64,000 nt of DNA from Cohnella rhizosphaerae. GTDB taxonomy: Bacteria; Bacillota; Bacilli; Paenibacillales; Paenibacillaceae. A model generated the notes under the pieces. It searched no databases, was not told the origin of the DNA, and worked only from the letters and a program-made list of their open reading frames with translations. Shown piece after piece: positions 43,898 through 53,687 of the stretch; the first letter of the stretch is position 1, and every line of letters starts with the position of its first letter. The stretch covers positions 2,507,643-2,571,642 of the forward strand of contig NZ_JAPDIA010000003.1 of NCBI RefSeq assembly GCF_029525575.1, read 5' to 3'. The position numbers were made by a program, and so were the translations under genes.

Positions 43898-45351
43898 CGG
43901 CTGTTTATCGGCAAGCCGGCGAAGATCGAATCGGGGAGCCGCTTGATGCGTCGGCTCGTTTCTCGGCGGCGGCTTACGCGGCGCGGCTGCAGGAGGACAA
44001 GCAGGGCGTCGTCCCTTACGGCGCCTCGCAGGAAGGCGGTTCGGGAGCCGGCGGCCAGGATCTCGGCGCCTTGACGGAGGAAGCCCGCCATATGCTGGCG
44101 GCGCCGCGAGGCTTCAGCGACGAAGACCGAAGGCGTTATGCGGAAAAGCTCAATCGGGCCGTGATCGGGTTTCCGCGGGAGAGGCAGGAGCTGCTCGCCA
44201 TTTTATCCGATTGGATCATTAAAAAGCGGCTTCAGCATGCGAGCTTCGGCCCGCTGCCTTACGGCTCGCTTGCCGAAGCGCTGTTCGCGGAGGTCATCGG
44301 CCTCAACGTGCTGGAGCTCGTCCTCAAGGATCGCGAAGGGCTTGAGGAAGTGCAAGTCGTAGGAACGCGAATTTTCGAGGTGAGGGACGGCGCGGCCGCC
44401 CGTTCCGCCTTCAGCTTCAGTTCGGTCGCGCAGGTGGAGCGTATCCAACAGAACCTGGTGCTGTTCAACGACGACTCGATCAGTCCCCGCAAGCGATGGG
44501 CGGAGGTACTGTTGCAGGACGGTTCGCGGGTGACGATGACCGGCTTCGGTTTTACGGCCCAGCCCTCGCTCACGATTCGGTTTTATACCGTGAGGCGGTT
44601 CGATCTGCAGACGCTGCTTAAGCCCGAATATCGCTCGATCGACGAGTCCGTGTACAAGCTGCTGCGCTGCATCGTGAAGTCCCGCTTCAACATGGTCGTG
44701 ATCGGCCCTACGAATACCGGCAAGACCCATCTGATCAAGGCATTGATCGCGGCAATGCCCGACGAGGAGCGGATCGTGACGATCGAAGGCAGGTTCGAGC
44801 TGCGGCTGCAGCGGGACTTCCCCGACAAAAACGTCATCGAATACGAGGCGGACGAGGACGATCCGCAGCACGGCCCGCAGCAGGCGTTCAAGCTGGCGCT
44901 TCGCCAGTCGCCGCAGCGAATCTGTCACGCCGAGATTCGCGACGCGGATGCCAATATCTACGTACGCGCCTGCACGCGCGGGCACGAAGGCAGCATTACG
45001 TCCGTCCATGCGAACAGCCTGGAGGACGTGCCCGATGCCATCACCGACATGTGCATGCTGGACGGCAGGGCGATGAACGCGCTCCGATTGACCCGCCGGA
45101 TCGCGGAGCACGTCACGCAGATCGGGTTCGAGATGCGTATGGTGGGCGGCAGCCGGAAGCTGGTCAGAATCGGGGAGTACGTCTGCAGCGGCGATGCGAT
45201 CGAGGTTCGGGATTGGGCGCGTTACGACGAAGCGCGGGATGTTTGGCTGCTGAGATTAGAGCTGTCGGAGCGGGCATGGGAACGAATCGGCAGGCTCGAT
45301 CCAGAGAGCTTCGCCTGGCTCAGCGACATGCGAAGGGTTGACTCATGCTGA
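43894..45351 (+). CDS. cpaF: CpaF/TadA secretion ATPase
   Basis: 485 aa VirB11-type ATPase that powers Tad/Flp assembly. Walker A VVIGPTNTGKTHLIKALI, Asp-box-like VTIEGRFELRLQRD, Walker B-like region RICHAEIRDADANIYVRAC, His box GHEGSITSVHANS. The N-terminal 100 residues are variable and Ala/Gly-rich. In ordinary CpaF the Walker B segment reads GEVRGGEA; here it is HAEIRDADA, a notable divergence. Coupled to the preceding gene by ATGA overlap; its stop overlaps the TadB start region by 7 nt. Confidence 0.9.
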   Translation: MTAVYRQAGEDRIGEPLDASARFSAAAYAARLQEDKQGVVPYGASQEGGSGAGGQDLGALTEEARHMLAAPRGFSDEDRRRYAEKLNRAVIGFPRERQELLAILSDWIIKKRLQHASFGPLPYGSLAEALFAEVIGLNVLELVLKDREGLEEVQVVGTRIFEVRDGAAARSAFSFSSVAQVERIQQNLVLFNDDSISPRKRWAEVLLQDGSRVTMTGFGFTAQPSLTIRFYTVRRFDLQTLLKPEYRSIDESVYKLLRCIVKSRFNMVVIGPTNTGKTHLIKALIAAMPDEERIVTIEGRFELRLQRDFPDKNVIEYEADEDDPQHGPQQAFKLALRQSPQRICHAEIRDADANIYVRACTRGHEGSITSVHANSLEDVPDAITDMCMLDGRAMNALRLTRRIAEHVTQIGFEMRMVGGSRKLVRIGEYVCSGDAIEVRDWARYDEARDVWLLRLELSERAWERIGRLDPESFAWLSDMRRVDSC

Positions 45352-46275
45352 CGGCCGGTCTTGCGGCGGCAGGCTGCTTGCTGTTCTTGCTGCTGTTCGC
45401 CGCGCTAAAGGCATTGTTCGCTTTGGCGGAGGACAGTCACAGCCGCTCCAAGCGACTGGGCAGATACGAAGCCGAGGATGCGGCGCCGCAAGCGAGCATT
45501 GCCTGGTTAGGGCCGCTATTTACGCACCTGGCGGACGTTCTTTCGGCTTCCGGATGGCGGATGAAGCCGAGCGCATTTTGGAAGCTCGCGCTGGGGTTGG
45601 CGATCGCGGGCTTCGCGGGAGGCGCCATCGTGTTTCAGTCGTTGCGCTCGGCGGCGCTGCTTGGCGCGATGCTTGCCGTACTGCCGTACAGTCTTTTGCG
45701 AATGTCGCTGATCAACCGTCAGATTTCGGCCAGGCTCAATTTTTTGCCGGCGGCCGAGCTTTTTTTATCAGTGCTATCTTGTGAACGGCTCCAGGCACGT
45801 GCGCACCGCGCTGCAGCGGATGATCGAAGAGCGGCAACTGCCCGGCGACACGCAGGCGATATTCGAGGAGCTTTATCGGCAGTTGAACATCCATCACGAC
45901 GACGAACGAACCTTAAGGCGATTCTCGATGTCCATCGGCCATATCTGGGCGGATTATTTCTCGAGTTTGCTGGCGGTCTCGTTAAGCGAAGGCAACAACA
46001 TCGCGGACAACTTGCGGGAGCTTATCGACGATATGCGAAAAGCGCGTATGGACGACCATGCCGAACGCCACAGGCTGCTCGAGATTCGTTTGGCCAACTT
46101 TACGCCCTTGTTTTTCCTGGGACTTTTCTTGGCCATCAATTTCAGGCTGAACGCACAATCGAGCGCCTTGTATTACTTGTCCGATCCGGGCGGCCGGCGC
46201 ATGCTGTTGAACGCTTTGGTGCTCATTTTCGGATCGTTTTTGATGGGGTTGTATTTATCCAGGCGGAAAATGTGA
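45345..46275 (+). CDS. tadB: TadB-like inner-membrane protein (T2SSF family; frame interrupted)
   Basis: About 309 aa. N-terminal helix (LAAAGCLLFLLLFAALKALF), two further helices (LALGLAIAGFAGGAIVF, AALLGAMLAVLPYSLL), a cytoplasmic domain with LNFLPAAELFYQCYLVNGSR (corrected) and the T2SSF core, then two C-terminal helices (ANFTPLFFLGLFLAINF, LLNALVLIFGSFLMGLYLS). TadB and TadC form the platform for pilus assembly. One T too many in T7 45760-45766 breaks the frame. Confidence 0.78.
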
Positions 46276-46338
46276 GCGAGCGACGAGGCGACGCGTCTCT
46301 CGGCGATCAATCCGATCCTGCTTGGGAGGTGAACGGAG

Positions 46339-47232
46339 TTGGCGGACATGAGTCAGACGCTATATGTCAACGTACTATGGCTGGTCCAGTTTATGGCGGG
46401 GGCTGTCGGCGTCGCGTTCGTACTGCATGCGGTCACGTACCGAAAGCCGCGATGGAAAATTACGTTCGCCAACTGGCGGAAGCACGGTCCGCCGCAGTGG
46501 TGGCTCCGGGCGACGGGCTGCGTCACCGACAGCTCCGCTTTACAGGAGAGGCGGCTGCTGCTCGCCGGTTGCGGCATCAGACTCGAGCCGGCGGTCTATT
46601 TGGCATCCAGGAGAAGCTTGATCTTCATATGCGTCACGGCGGTTTGCGCGGCAGCTGCGGGCGGGACATTCGGCATCGTTTCCGAAATAATGTTGTGGAA
46701 AGCCTTGCCCGCGGTGTCGGCACCGGCGGTCGTCGCCGCGTTCGACAAGGTTTTGCTGGATTCGTTCAAGCGGTATCGATGCGATCGGATCCGAAAGGAA
46801 TTGATCGCGGTCATGAACCAGTTGATCTACTATATGGGCTCCCGCTTGCACCTTCACGGCAAACTCATGCGCTGCATGCCTTACACCCGCATCATTCGGG
46901 GAGACTTTCAACTGCTTCTGAACGAATGGTACTACGACGCGGACAAAGCGCTCCTTCGCTTTAAAGAGCGGCTGGGCACCTCGGAGGGCTACAGCTTCTC
47001 CGAGACGATGCGGTCGATGCGCCTTCACGAGAGCGACGAGGTTTACCGGATGCTTAGGGACGTGCTGGCCGAGTACAAAGCGAGCATCGAACTCGCCAAG
47101 GCGGGGAGAAAAGAGACGGCATCGTACGCTTTGTTCGTGCTGGCGGGCTTGCCCATTCTTTATACTTTTCAAATTTTTTTGTATCCGTGGGTTCGGGAGT
47201 CCCAGAAGCTTTTTGAAGTGTTGAAGCCCTGA
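46339..47232 (+). CDS. tadC: TadC-like inner-membrane protein
   Basis: 297 aa. Helix at the N-terminus (VLWLVQFMAGAVGVAFVL), two in the middle (FICVTAVCAAAAGGTFGIV, ALPAVSAPAVVAAF) and one at the C-terminus (ALFVLAGLPILYTFQIFLYP), with a cytoplasmic stretch ELIAVMNQLIYYMGSRLHLH that matches T2SSF/TadC topology. TTG 46339 has GGGAGG 9 nt upstream; ATG 46348 is also possible. A T7 run at 47174-47180 leaves this frame intact, unlike many others in the window. Confidence 0.72.
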   Translation: MADMSQTLYVNVLWLVQFMAGAVGVAFVLHAVTYRKPRWKITFANWRKHGPPQWWLRATGCVTDSSALQERRLLLAGCGIRLEPAVYLASRRSLIFICVTAVCAAAAGGTFGIVSEIMLWKALPAVSAPAVVAAFDKVLLDSFKRYRCDRIRKELIAVMNQLIYYMGSRLHLHGKLMRCMPYTRIIRGDFQLLLNEWYYDADKALLRFKERLGTSEGYSFSETMRSMRLHESDEVYRMLRDVLAEYKASIELAKAGRKETASYALFVLAGLPILYTFQIFLYPWVRESQKLFEVLKP

Positions 47233-47285
47233 CGCGGAGGAAAAGGGAGCAAGCATTCAGGCCCTAGGAAAGGAGGTGCTTCATA

Positions 47286-47435
47286 ATGCGGAATATTTTG
47301 ATCACAGTCATGATGCTCATCGTCGTCGCTTTAATGTTTAACGGGATCGTCGCGAACGACACGACGGGGACCCGCGCGCGTATCGAGACGCACGGCACGA
47401 CGGCCAATACGACGCTTGGATCGATGGAGCCTTAA
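47286..47435 (+). CDS. 49-aa single-pass mini-protein A of the Tad-like operon
   Basis: Begins MRNILITVMMLIVVALMFNG, a hydrophobic helix right at the N-terminus, then a polar tail (ANDTTGTRARIETHGTTANT). AAAGGAGGTG lies 7 nt before ATG 47286, one of the best binding sites in the window, implying strong translation. It is paralogous to the next gene (shared MRxxLxTVMxL and a G-T-R/K-A-x-I-x3-G-T motif). It has no GxxxxE prepilin site. Position and expression signals suggest a structural subunit of the apparatus, but the function is unproven. Confidence 0.65.
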   Translation: MRNILITVMMLIVVALMFNGIVANDTTGTRARIETHGTTANTTLGSMEP

Positions 47436-47468
47436 GGCACGATGTCCGGAAGCAAGGAGGAATTCGTC

Positions 47469-47615
47469 ATGAGACAGCTGCTGATGACAGTGATGCTCAT
47501 CCTGACCGTTGCGCTCATCTATATCAATGTGGCGGGAGGGGAAGGGGGCACCAAGGCCACGATCCGCGATTCAGGCACGGGAATGGCCGGCGCAATCGCC
47601 CGGATCAGTCCATGA
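47469..47615 (+). CDS. 48-aa single-pass mini-protein B of the Tad-like operon
   Basis: Begins MRQLLMTVMLILTVALIYIN and has a short polar tail (GGEGGTKATIRDSGTGMAGA) related to mini-protein A. AGGAGG (47456-47461 region, CAAGGAGGAATT) precedes ATG 47469. Its stop overlaps the start of the next gene (ATGA at 47612-47615). Together the two look like a duplicated small membrane or pilin-like subunit. Confidence 0.65.
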   Translation: MRQLLMTVMLILTVALIYINVAGGEGGTKATIRDSGTGMAGAIARISP

Positions 47616-48037
47616 AGCAATTGCTTGTTTTTGTGTTGTTCGCGACGTTGTTCTGCTGGCTTATGTTTTCCCCGATCTACAAGCATGTGGTCGTACTTCG
47701 CCAATCGCTTTTGCAGCAGGAGGTCGATTACATGCTGGAGGTCGGAGCGAGCGGACGGTACGGGTATATCGACGCGGCGATGATCGACGACTCCCGGACG
47801 AGATTGTCCGATTACGGATTCAGGCCGGAGATGCTCGAGTACGAGGTGACGACGACGAGCGGTTTGCCGGGAACGGATGGGACGGTGCCGCTTCGTCGAG
47901 GCGACGGTCTGCGGCTTGTGATCCGTTATCCGTACGACGGTCTGATGGATATCGACAAGCTGATCGGCGTCGATCCGCCTTCAAGCACGTCGCGGATGGC
48001 AGCGGCGGGCATGAAGATGAGCGAATACGTGCCGTAA
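47612..48037 (+). CDS. Membrane-anchored protein of the Tad-like operon (141 aa)
   Basis: Begins MKQLLVFVLFATLFCWLMFS, an N-terminal helix, followed by an extracytoplasmic domain (LQQEVDYMLEVGASGRYGYID ... RGDGLRLVIRYPYDGLMDID, shown in part). The topology is that of TadE/TadF-like minor pilins or pseudopilins, and QQEVDYMLEVG follows the helix where minor pilins have conserved Glu residues. No family was recognised. Translation is coupled to mini-protein B. Confidence 0.62.
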   Translation: MKQLLVFVLFATLFCWLMFSPIYKHVVVLRQSLLQQEVDYMLEVGASGRYGYIDAAMIDDSRTRLSDYGFRPEMLEYEVTTTSGLPGTDGTVPLRRGDGLRLVIRYPYDGLMDIDKLIGVDPPSSTSRMAAAGMKMSEYVP

Positions 48038-48058
48038 GGCGAAGGGAGAGCATCGCTC

Positions 48059-48544
48059 TTGCACAAGCTATTTTTCAGCTTTCTCATGATCGTTGTCTGG
48101 TGGCTGCTGCATGCGATGCAGCTCGAAGAGGAGACGGCGCTCGGCACTTTGCACGAAGGCAAACGAGCCGTCGATCGGGCTGCGCACGCGGCTGCCCAGC
48201 AAATGGACGAGCTGAAGCTGGAAGCGGGCACGGTGTCCATCGATCCCGCGCGAGCCGAAGCGATTGCGCGAGCCTACCTTGCCGCCAATTTGCGGACGGC
48301 TGCCGATTTGACGCCGATTGAGGGAGAATGGCTGGATTCGGCGCCCGAGATCGTGGAATTTGCCGTGATCAACGAGCAGTATACCTTCCCTTATACATAT
48401 ATCAATACGGCCTACGATTACGAGGTCACGCTGCGCAAACCCGGCGTCGTTATGATCGTTCGCCTCGTTTGCCCGCGCGTGTTCGGGTTCATCGATCCGA
48501 TCGAATGGAATTTGAAGGGGACGGCGGAGCTGGTGTTCGCTTGA
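48059..48544 (+). CDS. Membrane-anchored protein of the Tad-like operon (161 aa)
   Basis: Begins with an N-terminal helix (LFFSFLMIVVWWLLHAM) followed by a helical stretch LHEGKRAVDRAAHAAAQQMD, typical of TadE-like pseudopilins, and a beta-rich outer domain (EFAVINEQYTFPYTYINTAY). TTG 48059 with AAGGGAG upstream. It is the last gene of the operon; the next gene has its own start signals. No family was recognised. Confidence 0.62.
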   Translation: MHKLFFSFLMIVVWWLLHAMQLEEETALGTLHEGKRAVDRAAHAAAQQMDELKLEAGTVSIDPARAEAIARAYLAANLRTAADLTPIEGEWLDSAPEIVEFAVINEQYTFPYTYINTAYDYEVTLRKPGVVMIVRLVCPRVFGFIDPIEWNLKGTAELVFA

Positions 48545-48607
48545 GCATGGATAAGCTCCCGTATGTGATAAACTAGAGAAAAGCGCATACGATAGGGGAA
48601 ATCCGAT

Positions 48608-49830
48608 TTGAACGAGACCCAATATTGCTCGGCCGAAGAGAACCTAGAAAGACGGCACCGTCTTCAGCGGCTGATGAAGGCAAGCGGCCTGCAGGCATGT
48701 TTGATTACGCAAAACGTAGGCTTGTATTATTGGACGGGCTCCATGCAGACGGGCTACTTGTTTATTCCCGAGCGGGGCGAACCGACCTATTATGTGCGCC
48801 GCAGCCTCAGCAGGGCGACCCGAGAGTCGGCCGCGAGGACGGCGCCTCTCGGGTCGCTTCGCTCCTTCGGCGACGCCCTATGCCGCGATTATCCGAAGCT
48901 GTTCGCGGAAGGCCGCCGTCCGGCCGTCGGGGCAGACCTCGACGTGCTGCCGGCGCAGTTGTTCCTGCGGTTGCAGGAGGGGGGTGCCGAATGCGGAGCT
49001 GCTGGATGGCTCGGCCATCATGCGGCAAGTACGTTCGGTGAAGTCGGCAGGCGAGATCGCGCTGATCGAGAAGGCGGCCAAAGCGGCCGCGGCCGCTCTC
49101 GACCTGGCGCTCGGCCGCATACGGGCAGGCATGACGGAGCTTGAAGTCATGGCGATCATCGAGAGCGAGATGCGTCGCCACGGGCATATCGGACTGATGC
49201 GCATGCGAGGCTACAATCAGGAGATCATGACCGGCATGGTCGCGGCGGGAGAAGCGGCTGCCCGAGCCCTCTTACTTCGACGGACCCGCCGGCGGCAGAG
49301 GCTTGACGCCGGCGGCGCCGCAAAGCGCGAGCCGAAGGCAGATCGTCGCAGGCGAGCCGATTTTGCTCGATATCGGCTGCTGCATAGACGGCTACACGAT
49401 CGATCAGACCCGAACCGCGGTCATCGGCGAACTGGACGACGAGCTGTCCCGCGCATATGACGTCTCGGTGCGCATCCTTAGGCACGTCGAGTCACTGCTG
49501 CGTCCCGGGGCTTCCCCGGAATCGCTGTACGCAGAGGCGCTTCGGCTTGCGGACGAAGCCGGTTTGGCCGCGCACTTCATGGGGTTCGGCGCGGATCAGG
49601 TCCGCTTCCTGGGCCACGGCATCGGTCTGGAGATCGACGAATGGCCCGTGCTCGCACGCGGTTTTTCCGATCCGCTCTTGCCCGGCGTCGTGTTGGCGAT
49701 CGAGCCTAAATTTACGTTCCCCGGCAGAGGCGTCGTGGGCATCGAAAACACGTACGCGATTACCGTAGACGGCTTTCGCACGCTTACGGCTTCCCCGGAG
49801 CGGCTTTTCCGTCTGCCTCTTCAACCCTGA
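48608..49830 (+). CDS. M24-family aminopeptidase/Xaa-Pro dipeptidase-like (frame interrupted)
   Basis: About 406 aa. A creatinase-like N-terminal domain (CLITQNVGLYYWTGSMQTGY) and the pita-bread catalytic domain: metal Asp residues in LLDIGCCIDGYTIDQTRTAV, His in LGHGIGLEIDEWP and two Glu in VLAIEPKFTFPG and GVVGIENTYAI. Probably a metal-dependent peptidase of the Xaa-Pro type. Frame breaks in G6 48979-48984 and near 49261; each is cured by removing one base. TTG 48608 follows GGGGAAAT. Confidence 0.82.
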
Positions 49831-49933
49831 CGCGTCTATTGCTCTTGGACAATCGTCGCGTTATCTAGTAGGATAGTAGGATAAGCAGCTACCTACGATT
49901 TATGTCCGCTTGATCAGGGGGAGGGAGAAACGG

Positions 49934-50312
49934 ATGCTGAAGCTGGGGGGAGAAGATCATCATCGTAAACGACCGTTTCGAGCAGAACATGCCCGTCGGC
50001 GAATACGGCTATATCATCGCTTATGACCGCAACAACGACAGCGCCTTCGATTATATCATCCGGGTTCCGAATGCGAACCGTCAATATTATGTGCCCGCTT
50101 CCGACGTCGAACTGGAAGAAGTGCTGCTCGAGCTCGAAGCGGATCGGATCGGCCGCGAGGCGCTTATCGATTATGCACTGGCGACGCACAATGCCGAGCT
50201 GTTCAAGCGCATCATGAACGGCGAGCTGGATGAGACCGAGGAGGAGGCGCCGCGCGAGGTTCAGAGCCGCGAAGAATTCATCCGCCTCGTTAACCTGAAG
50301 GCGTGGATTTGA
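49934..50312 (+). CDS. IDEAL-domain protein (frame interrupted)
   Basis: About 125 aa. The C-terminal half has the IDEAL motif region REALIDYALATHNAELFKRI; the N-terminal half is VGEYGYIIAYDRNNDSAFDY, a beta-rich module often paired with IDEAL in Bacillales. IDEAL domains bind partner proteins such as degradation or competence factors; the role here is unknown. ATG 49934 follows GGGAGGGAG. One extra G in G6 49945-49950 breaks the frame near the start. A terminator follows. Confidence 0.72.
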
Positions 50313-50333
50313 TTTTCCGCCGCAACAAAAAAA

Positions 50334-50377
50334 AGCTTCCGAAGCCGCTGCTAAGCGAATTCGGAAGCTTTTTTTTT
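50334..50377 (+). terminator. Intrinsic terminator
   Basis: AAGCTTCCGAA ... TTCGGAAGCTT followed by T-run, preceded by A-run. Confidence 0.85.
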
Positions 50378-50471
50378 ATGAATATCGCCATGCACGTACT
50401 GCCTTCGACGCGCATGCAAAAATAGAACTGCCGATTTGGAAGTTCTTAGGGGGTTGTAGAGTCAGTATTCA

Positions 50472-51713
50472 TTAAGCCAATTTGGTGACGGAAAAGCCGC
50501 TTTCTTCAAGCTGTTTAATCATTTGAGACTGCTTGCGAAGCTGACGTTCAGCGCGATGCCGATCCAGGTAATCGGGTCCCAACTCCTGATACGGACGGCG
50601 ATGAAGCAGGAGGTGATAGACGATTCGAAGCAAAGTATGGCCCAGCGCAACCAACGCTTTCTTCTTGCCCAGTCGTTTTACCCACGACCAATAACGGGCA
50701 GAAAGCCTTGTATTTCGTGTCATCGAGGCCGCCCAAGCACATTCGCAAAGGATCGCTTTTAGTTGACTGTTTCCGGACCTTGCCCGCTGCCGTTTTTTTT
50801 ACCCGCACTCTCGTGATTGCCCGGGCTCATACCTGCCCAAGCTGCCAGACTGTGGTCGCTTTTGAATTGACTCATGTCCGTTCCGATTTCGGCCAAGATC
50901 ACGGCCGCCGCGTTTTCGTTGATTCCCGGTACGGTCAGCAGCAGGTTGAAGCTCTCCTCTTTGTCTTTGGTGTAGTTGCGAATATGCGTTTCCATCTGAG
51001 CGATGGAGGACTCGATGTATTGCAAATGCTCCCAGGACATACGGATCATGCTGCGATGGTGAGCGCGAAGGCGGCTGTTAAGCGATTGAAGCAGCTTGGG
51101 AGATTTATGCCTTAGCGCACCCTTCATGTGCGTCTCCAGAAAATCCATCGTGATGACCTCGTGATCCACAATCTTCTGGAGCAACAGGCGGCCGGAAACG
51201 CCGAAGATGTCGGACATGTGCGAGGTCAGCTTCACATTGGCATCCTGCAGCAGCTTGTGAATGCGGTTTTTCTCCGCTGTCGCTTCCTGGACCAACTTCT
51301 TGCGGTATCGTGTCAGATCACGCAATTCGCGAATATCGACCGGGGGGGACGAAGCTGTTCTCGATCAAACCGCAGCGAAGCAGCTTGGCAATCCATTCAG
51401 CATCCTTGATGTCGGTCTTACGGCCGGGTAGATTCTTGATATGATGTGCATTGGCAAGCAGCAGATCGAAATCGAAGGATTCCAGCACGTTCCAAACGGG
51501 CTTCCAGTACACGCCGGTACTTTCCATGGCGACCTGACTACAACCTTGTTCCGACAGCCACTCGCCAAGGGCCAGCAGTTCGTCGGTCATCGTGCCAAAC
51601 GTGCGAATTTCGCACTTGGGCTTTTGGTCAAGCGGACCGGACAGCACACAAGCGACGACGGATTCCTGGTGCACGTCCAGTCCAGCACAACGCTCTAGAA
51701 TGGCTTCAAGCAT
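50472..51713 (-). CDS. IS110-family transposase (frame interrupted)
   Basis: DEDD transposase of about 412 aa. It starts MLEAILERCAGLDVHQESVV (first catalytic Asp), with VAMESTGVYWKPVW (Glu), the NLPGRKTDIKDAEWIAKLL motif (Asp pair) and a C-terminal transposase_20 domain (LLTVPGINENAAAVILAEIG, SLAAWAGMSPGN). Breaks occur at G7 51342-51348 (one base too many) and T8 50793-50800, where restoring the frame needs one more or two fewer bases. AAGGAG lies 9 nt from ATG 51713. The ends of the IS were not determined; IS110 elements lack long terminal repeats. Confidence 0.8.
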
Positions 51714-51898
51714 ACCCATGCGCTCCTTTCCATCATGAAAACCAGGAAGACAACCTGAAACGTGAAAATTTTTTATCCGGACTCGCAGTCCAATAGCCTG
51801 TGCTTCGAAGGTTGTCCATTCAGTTTTGTGTTCGGGGTAAGATCCACCGCAAAAAACCACGAACTTGACCTGGTCAACTTCAGTATCTTAGAAATCAC
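51714..51898. other. Flank of the IS110 element
   Basis: About 185 nt that probably include the left non-coding end of the element. No terminal repeat or gene was recognised. Confidence 0.35.
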
Positions 51899-51899
51899 T

Positions 51900-51934
51900 A
51901 AAAAAAGGCTACGATGAGATATTCATCATAGCCT
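51900..51934 (-). terminator. Intrinsic terminator of the Ohr gene
   Basis: AGGCTATGATGA ... TCATCGTAGCCT on the minus strand followed by TTTTTT. Confidence 0.8.
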
Positions 51935-51974
51935 GTGACCCGGCAGGATCATGAATGTTTTGTGATATAGGCGA

Positions 51975-52394
51975 TTAACGCTGCGGCGCGCCCGTCTTGA
52001 CCTCGACGTCGATATCGCCGCGGGTCGCCCTGGAATACGGACAAACTTGATGCGCTTCTTCGGCCAACTGCTGCGTTTGATCGGCATCGAGACCGGGCAC
52101 GGACACGTTAAGCGTAACGGCAAGCCTGAAATCGGCGCCGTCCCCTTTGAACAGAGATACCTCCGCTGCTACCTCGGAGCCTTCCGTCTCGATTCCTTTG
52201 TTTTTCGCGATCAGCTTCAGCGCGCTGTGAAAGCAGGCAGCGTAACCTGCAGCGAATAATTGCTCGGGATTCGTCGCGCTGTCGGCCGAAGCCGACGGCT
52301 GGGAGAGCTTCAGGTTCAGTTTGCCGTCGGAAGATTTGACGAAGCCTTCGCGTCCGCCTCTCGAGGTTACTTGCGCCGTGTAAATTTTGTTCAT
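51975..52394 (-). CDS. ohr: Organic hydroperoxide resistance protein (OsmC/Ohr)
   Basis: 139 aa. Peroxidatic Cys region ATNPEQLFAAGYAACFHSAL and resolving Cys in AEEAHQVCPYSRATRG are both present, as in Ohr, which reduces organic peroxides with lipoylated partners. Length is normal. It lies 27 nt after the EAL gene on the same strand and may share its transcript. No OhrR gene or SigB-type promoter was seen next to it. Confidence 0.92.
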   Translation of the reverse strand: MNKIYTAQVTSRGGREGFVKSSDGKLNLKLSQPSASADSATNPEQLFAAGYAACFHSALKLIAKNKGIETEGSEVAAEVSLFKGDGADFRLAVTLNVSVPGLDADQTQQLAEEAHQVCPYSRATRGDIDVEVKTGAPQR

Positions 52395-52421
52395 TTCCTA
52401 TCGCTCCTTTTAATGTACGAT

Positions 52422-53499
52422 TCAGACAGAGACGGTTGAAGCGGTGCGTTCGAACCTGACCGGCATCGGAACTGGCGAAGGCGGGCCGAACAGATAGCCC
52501 TGCATGAGCGGTACGCCCGCTTCCCGCAAATATCGCCATTCTTCCTCGCGCTCGACGCCTTCGGCCAGCACGACGCCATGGAAGCGGGACGCCCGCTCGA
52601 GCACGTCCTCGATCCGGCGCTGCTTGTCCGCATCCGCGTCGCAGCCTGCGACCCATTTGCGGTCGAGCTTGATATAGTCCGGCTGCAGCTGCTCCATCGC
52701 TTCGACCGTAGCGAATTCGTCGCCAAGGTCGTCCATGGCCAGACGGATGCCCATATTACGATAGGCCGCAAACACTTTATTCAGATGCTTCACGTCGTCC
52801 ATCCGTTCCGTCTCCACGACCTCGAAAACGAAGTCGGCCGGATCCATGCCGCTCATAATGATGCGTTCAAAGGTCTGCTGCAGGCATTGGTCGGGGCGAT
52901 AAATCGAAGACGGCAGGAAATTGATGAACTTTTTAACGCCGGCCGGCAGTTGGCGCGAAGCGACACGGATGGCGCTGTTCCTCGCCTCGCGGTCCAAGAA
53001 AGAGTGAAGTCCGGCTTCCCGCGCCGCTTCAAAAAGCTGCGACGGCCGAAACGGCGGCTGCTCGGGCAGCGGACGCAGCAGCATTTCGTAACCGATCGGC
53101 GCGCCGCTTAATTGCACGATCGGCTGCATATAACTGGAAAAACGGCGATTGGCGATATAATCGACGACGCGATGAGAACCGAAACCGGTAAGCAGACGCG
53201 ATGCTTGAACCCATCCGTCGCTCTCGTCCGGCTCCGTTCCCGCGACAGGTTCCTCGAAAAAAAAAACGGCATTCGACGGACTGCCTCTGCGCATCGGTCA
53301 GCCGGCGGTCCGCGGCGTTCAGCATCTGAAGAAGCTGCTGGTAATGGTCGTATCGGACGCTCCAATTGCCCGATTCGCCCGGAGGGCCGAGCAATTCCTT
53401 CAACGTCCGGGCAGCGCCTGCGTCCCTGTCCGCTTTGAATTCGACGTAGCCGCTGTCGCGCAGCGGCGTCTGCCGTTCGAAGGCTTGACGAGTCAACAT
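52422..53499 (-). CDS. EAL-domain cyclic di-GMP phosphodiesterase-like protein (frame interrupted)
   Basis: About 358 aa. N-terminal about 100 residues unknown, then an EAL domain: GYEMLLRP (the EAL motif itself as EML), NFLPSSIYRP, FEVVETERMDD, MDDLGDEFATVEAMEQLQPD, YIKLDRKW, and VLAEGVEREEE. Key acidic residues are largely kept, so activity is possible, though EML and DLGDEF depart from the classical EAL and DDFG. One base too many in A10 53257-53266 breaks the frame. ATG 53499 follows AGGGAGG. Confidence 0.82.
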
Positions 53500-53687
53500 C
53501 GAGACAACCTCCCTGTTTTTTATAATGGCGTTTACTCCCGACTACCCCGACAATTCGATCTAAGTATTTCCCCAATTCCAGTCTTTATGAAACAATTCGG
53601 AATGCCCGCGCGCATTGAGTTCCCCCGATATGTCCGATATAATAATGAGAATTGAAAGGGTATCGAAGCAAAGGAGAGGAACGGTTC

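Noticed and set aside
52395..52440. SigB-type promoter or OhrR operator before ohr
   Set aside because: Neither GGGTAA with a suitable -35 nor a TACAATT-AATTGTA-like palindrome is present.
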